Below, piece by piece: positions 13,959 through 14,437 of a DNA stretch of 14,437 nucleotides. The position numbers and the translations under genes are program-made. Numbering within the stretch: position 1 is the stretch's first letter; the number at the start of each line of letters is the position of its first letter. The stretch comes from Gammaproteobacteria bacterium (GTDB taxonomy: Bacteria; Pseudomonadota; Gammaproteobacteria; Pseudomonadales; Pseudohongiellaceae), in contig PWQG01000453.1 in NCBI GenBank assembly GCA_003556835.1, positions 1 to 14,437 of the forward strand, in the 5' to 3' direction. The notes beneath the pieces are model-generated. The model worked only from the letters and a program-made list of their open reading frames with translations, ran no database searches and was not told the DNA's origin.

Positions 13959-14437
13959 CCAGAAAACAGCCCGGTGATGAACAGGGTCAAGGCATCCAGC
14001 AAGCGCTTGAACAGACCACCGCGCTCCACGGCATGCAGGGCCACCACATTGCCGCTGTAGACGGACTCTTCATCCAGAGTGATGTTGACCGTGCCGACCT
14101 GCTGCCCCTGCTCCACCGGTGCATGCAGGACATCACCAATGTCCAGGCTGGCATTCAGATCACCAGTGCGTCCCCGGGGGATGGTGACATAGACTTCATC
14201 CGCCAGGCCAAGCTCCAGACTGTTGTCCTGTCCGGACCAGACACGGACGCTGTCCAGCGATTCACCGGCATCATAAAGCTTGTGGGTCTCAAAATAGCGG
14301 AAACCGTAGCTGAGCATTTTCTGCGTTTCCGCCACCCGGGCTTCTTCGCTAGCGGTACCCATGACCACAGCGATCAGGCGCATACCGTCACGTTCGGCCG
14401 AGGACACCAGGCAGAAGCCGGCCCGCGAGGGCCATCC
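13955..14437 (-). CDS. dacA: D-alanyl-D-alanine carboxypeptidase (PBP5/6 type), C-terminal part
   Basis: The frame stays open to the right edge of the window, so the gene is cut; about 160 codons before the stop are present. The first codon at the edge appears to be the glycine of the KTG active-site triad, followed by WPSRAGFCLVSSAERDGMRL, which aligns without gaps to the usual GHTxxAGYCLVASAxRDGMRL. The PBP5 C-terminal beta domain follows, and the protein ends in an amphipathic membrane-anchoring helix (FKRLLDALTLFITGLF), as expected for this peripheral inner-membrane enzyme that trims pentapeptides in the periplasm. The stop overlaps the ybeD ATG. Tryptophan-proline in place of His-Thr after KTG is unusual but lies at the extreme edge of the sequence. 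Confidence 0.95.
   Translation of the reverse strand, partial: GWPSRAGFCLVSSAERDGMRLIAVVMGTASEEARVAETQKMLSYGFRYFETHKLYDAGESLDSVRVWSGQDNSLELGLADEVYVTIPRGRTGDLNASLDIGDVLHAPVEQGQQVGTVNITLDEESVYSGNVVALHAVERGGLFKRLLDALTLFITGLFSG

Overview
The window looks like a chromosomal segment of a gammaproteobacterium. It holds the conserved blocks corC, leuS-lptE-holA and dacA-ybeD-lipB, and an outer-membrane LPS-assembly lipoprotein (LptE), which implies a Gram-negative cell. Sampled 60-base lines of the housekeeping genes run near 62% G+C (for example 1141-1200). I see no tRNA, rRNA, CRISPR array, transposase or phage gene. Fourteen protein genes cover nearly all of it, and no gene-free stretch exceeds about 140 bases.

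Left block (1-4590, plus strand): the 3' part of corC, then leuS, lptE and holA, packed with 42-nt, 1-nt and -4-nt junctions that suggest one transcript. Two usual neighbours are missing: lnt after corC and nadD after holA.

Middle block (4591-7723): a small DUF4404-type protein (minus strand), then a minus-strand pair whose reading frames overlap by 28 nt: a seven-residue-signature (RHP...EE) isoprenylcysteine methyltransferase-like membrane enzyme and a probable GNAT-fold acyltransferase. A six-helix membrane protein with a divergent class III nucleotide cyclase domain is transcribed away from that pair. The pair is visibly poorer in G+C (42-50% in three sampled lines), and a strong hairpin follows it.

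Right-middle block (7816-10551, plus strand): an aspartate kinase whose motifs match the subtype linked to ectoine synthesis, here without ectABC beside it, then a class V PLP enzyme.

Right block (10552-14437, minus strand): read in its own direction, the 3' part of dacA, ybeD, lipB, a periplasmic cyclophilin with an unusual C-terminal extension, and a sodium-coupled NSS transporter. dacA/ybeD/lipB are joined by 4-nt stop-start overlaps. The transporter's stop abuts the stop of the class V enzyme with no base between, and the nearest minus-facing terminator-like hairpin is 1.2 kb further on, before the class V gene.

In many gammaproteobacteria leuS-lptE-holA and dacA-ybeD-lipB lie in one co-directional cluster. 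Here they face each other about 8 kb apart, which suggests an inversion with unrelated genes at the junction. I found no clear anti-phage or otherwise new multi-gene system. The best candidates for something undescribed are the cyclase with a replaced catalytic residue beside the methyltransferase/acyltransferase pair, the orphan ectoine-type aspartokinase, and the NSS transporter that has lost both sides of its extracellular gate.
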